NCBI GenBank assembly: GCA_012861695.1
Contig: JAAOOA010000158.1
Coordinates: forward strand, 186,001-250,000
Origin: Trematomus loennbergii
Taxonomy: Eukaryota; Chordata; Actinopteri; Perciformes; Nototheniidae
Length of the DNA: 64,000 nucleotides
Direction: 5' to 3'
The position numbers and the translations under genes were made by a program. Positions 62,560 through 64,000 of the stretch are shown in pieces (the stretch's first letter is position 1; every line of letters begins with the position of its first letter). The notes under the pieces were generated by a model, which was not told the origin of the DNA, did not search any database, and saw only the letters and a list, made by a program, of their open reading frames with translations.

Positions 62560-64000
62560 AGCTGTTCCTTTTTGTTCTTTCTGCTCTTCGTGGTAAACAA
62601 GTGGTTAGTAACATCCGTGGTAAAAAAAAATCAATTATATCGAAATAGATACAAATCTTAAAATTAGCTGAGTTTTCCAACCAGGATAAAAGGCAGCAGC
62701 TACAAAATGGTTGTTGAATCCTTGGACCATACAGGAAGTATTGTAGTTAACACGTGGGAAGATAAGGCTAGGTTTATTACAGGGACGTCCCTGTGTCCCT
62801 CCTGGAGTCAGGAGTCATAAATGGTTATATAACATTTATCGTTTAGGTTGCATTTTGACTGTTTTAGGGTGCAGTTCTCTTTTTCTCTCGTTGTTCTGAC
62901 TAAACACTGTTTACTTTGAGTAGGGTTTTATTCCTAACCCATATTTCTAGGTTACTCTTTTCAGATTCTAGTATTTTGTAATGTAAGTTCTCTCACATGA
63001 TGAAGGCTTTTAGTAACCATAAGGCACATTTCATTGTCAGAATATTGTATTCATTCATTTCATTCTGGTCCCAAAGTCCAACCAACAGGTCATATTTCAC
63101 AAACAGCCAGCTACAACTGAAAATGAAACCAAATTGTTTATCTAAAGCTGTTTCTTATGTCACCCTAATCATATGACCAATTACTTAATTTTGAACATGT
63201 ATTCTTCGACCTGACACAGCCTTGTTGCCTAATGGTTATCGAATAAGGCTCATAATAATATCTGTAAAATAATTATTCCAGTGCTTTCAAGATTGTTTCT
63301 TTTGTATATTTCCAGCCAATACTGACATCTGTTTCAAGTAATTATGTAGCTCCTGCTGACTTAAATAACATTCAGGTCCTTATGCTTATGAATGGATTAT
63401 GGGATAATGGGCCCCTGGAAACAGACTTGTAAAAGGTCATTTTACACGGAAATGAGGGGTGGATTTCGTCTTTTTGAATATCTTTGCGGCCATTTCTTCA
63501 TCTCTTCAGTCTTATTTTAGTCTGTTTGTGATCGTTTAGAGTCATTTGATATTCTTCTTGAATAATTGTATTAATGCAGTGTGTCTTATTGTAGTTGTTT
63601 AGTATAACTCTTTTAAGTTCTTTGGTTTTATGGCTTGTGAGGTTATTTTACAGGCAACATTTTTTTTGCATTGTGTGTTTTCTGAGACTTATGTTGGCTT
63701 AACAAATAGTCAAATGTTATCAATGTTTGAACAAACAAAAGAGTTACTCAGAAAGCAAAAAATAAAGACAGTAAGCTAACATATTCAATATAGCAAACTT
63801 TTGTGTGCACATACTACAGGTGAACAGCGAACACCAGTGTGATTTTGGTGACAGTATGACCAGGGGTTAAGTCGGGATTTGATATGTGGGGGGGCTCTGT
63901 GTGGAGGTGCGAGAGGGGGGCGGAGGTCGAGGATCTCATTATTTGACCTTAAGGGATATACACTGTGGCCCTAAAGCAACTGCTCCATTATCTGTATCAA
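62560..64000. other. Upstream flank of locus D
   Basis: Should hold the locus D promoter. AT-rich, with no clear TATA box, repeat ends or coding sequence recognised. Confidence 0.45.

Overview
This looks like nuclear DNA of a ray-finned fish, probably a percomorph (the order is a guess). Coding sequence occurs as short exons with GT/AG splice signals. The immunoglobulin exons belong to the fish CD22-like/Siglec-like receptor family. Introns and spacers are full of fish-type DNA transposons (8-bp and TTAA target duplications), LINE fragments and long (GT)n, (CA)n and (GA)n tracts. There is no prokaryotic-type gene and no convincing RNA gene.

All recognisable host exons are on the minus strand, so genes read from high to low coordinate. 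Locus D (62559 to 56457) is the simplest model: signal peptide, V-set, C2, V-set, C2, C2, C2, transmembrane helix and two cytoplasmic exons. Locus B (about 47.4 kb down to 22.4 kb) has the same front end, then six C2 exons (four of them tandem exon-intron copies of about 0.86 kb), a transmembrane exon and a tail. A 7.7-kb pile of transposons lies in its first intron. Locus A (18.09 kb down to 2.9 kb) shares its membrane end with B through a segmental duplication (1-5493 against 19197-26121). In place of the C2 row it carries three tandem cassettes of about 3.5 kb, each coding V-C2-V-C2. The cassettes are separated by dead copies of a signal-peptide exon. Further front-end copies sit upstream of B: E (47402 to 45059; leader, V, C2) and F (52422 to 49417; leader and a V exon cut by an insertion).

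Siglec hallmarks are visible. The first V-set has a B-strand Cys, an E-strand Cys, no F-strand Cys, an extra Cys just before the B strand, and an Arg on the F strand in the motif Y-x-F-R. The following C2 domain has a C-x3-C B strand. The predicted products are cell-surface, probably sialic-acid-binding, receptors of leukocytes. The short tails carry one tyrosine (Y-x-x-V) or none. Almost every Ig exon is phase 1 at both ends, so cassettes can be added, lost or joined without changing frame.

Many exons differ from their near-identical copies by single-base gains or losses, often in homopolymers. Either several copies are decaying pseudogenes or the assembly keeps uncorrected long-read errors. 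The sequence alone does not decide between these, so exons are called intact or frame-disrupted as read. The rest of the window is transposon-derived or featureless.
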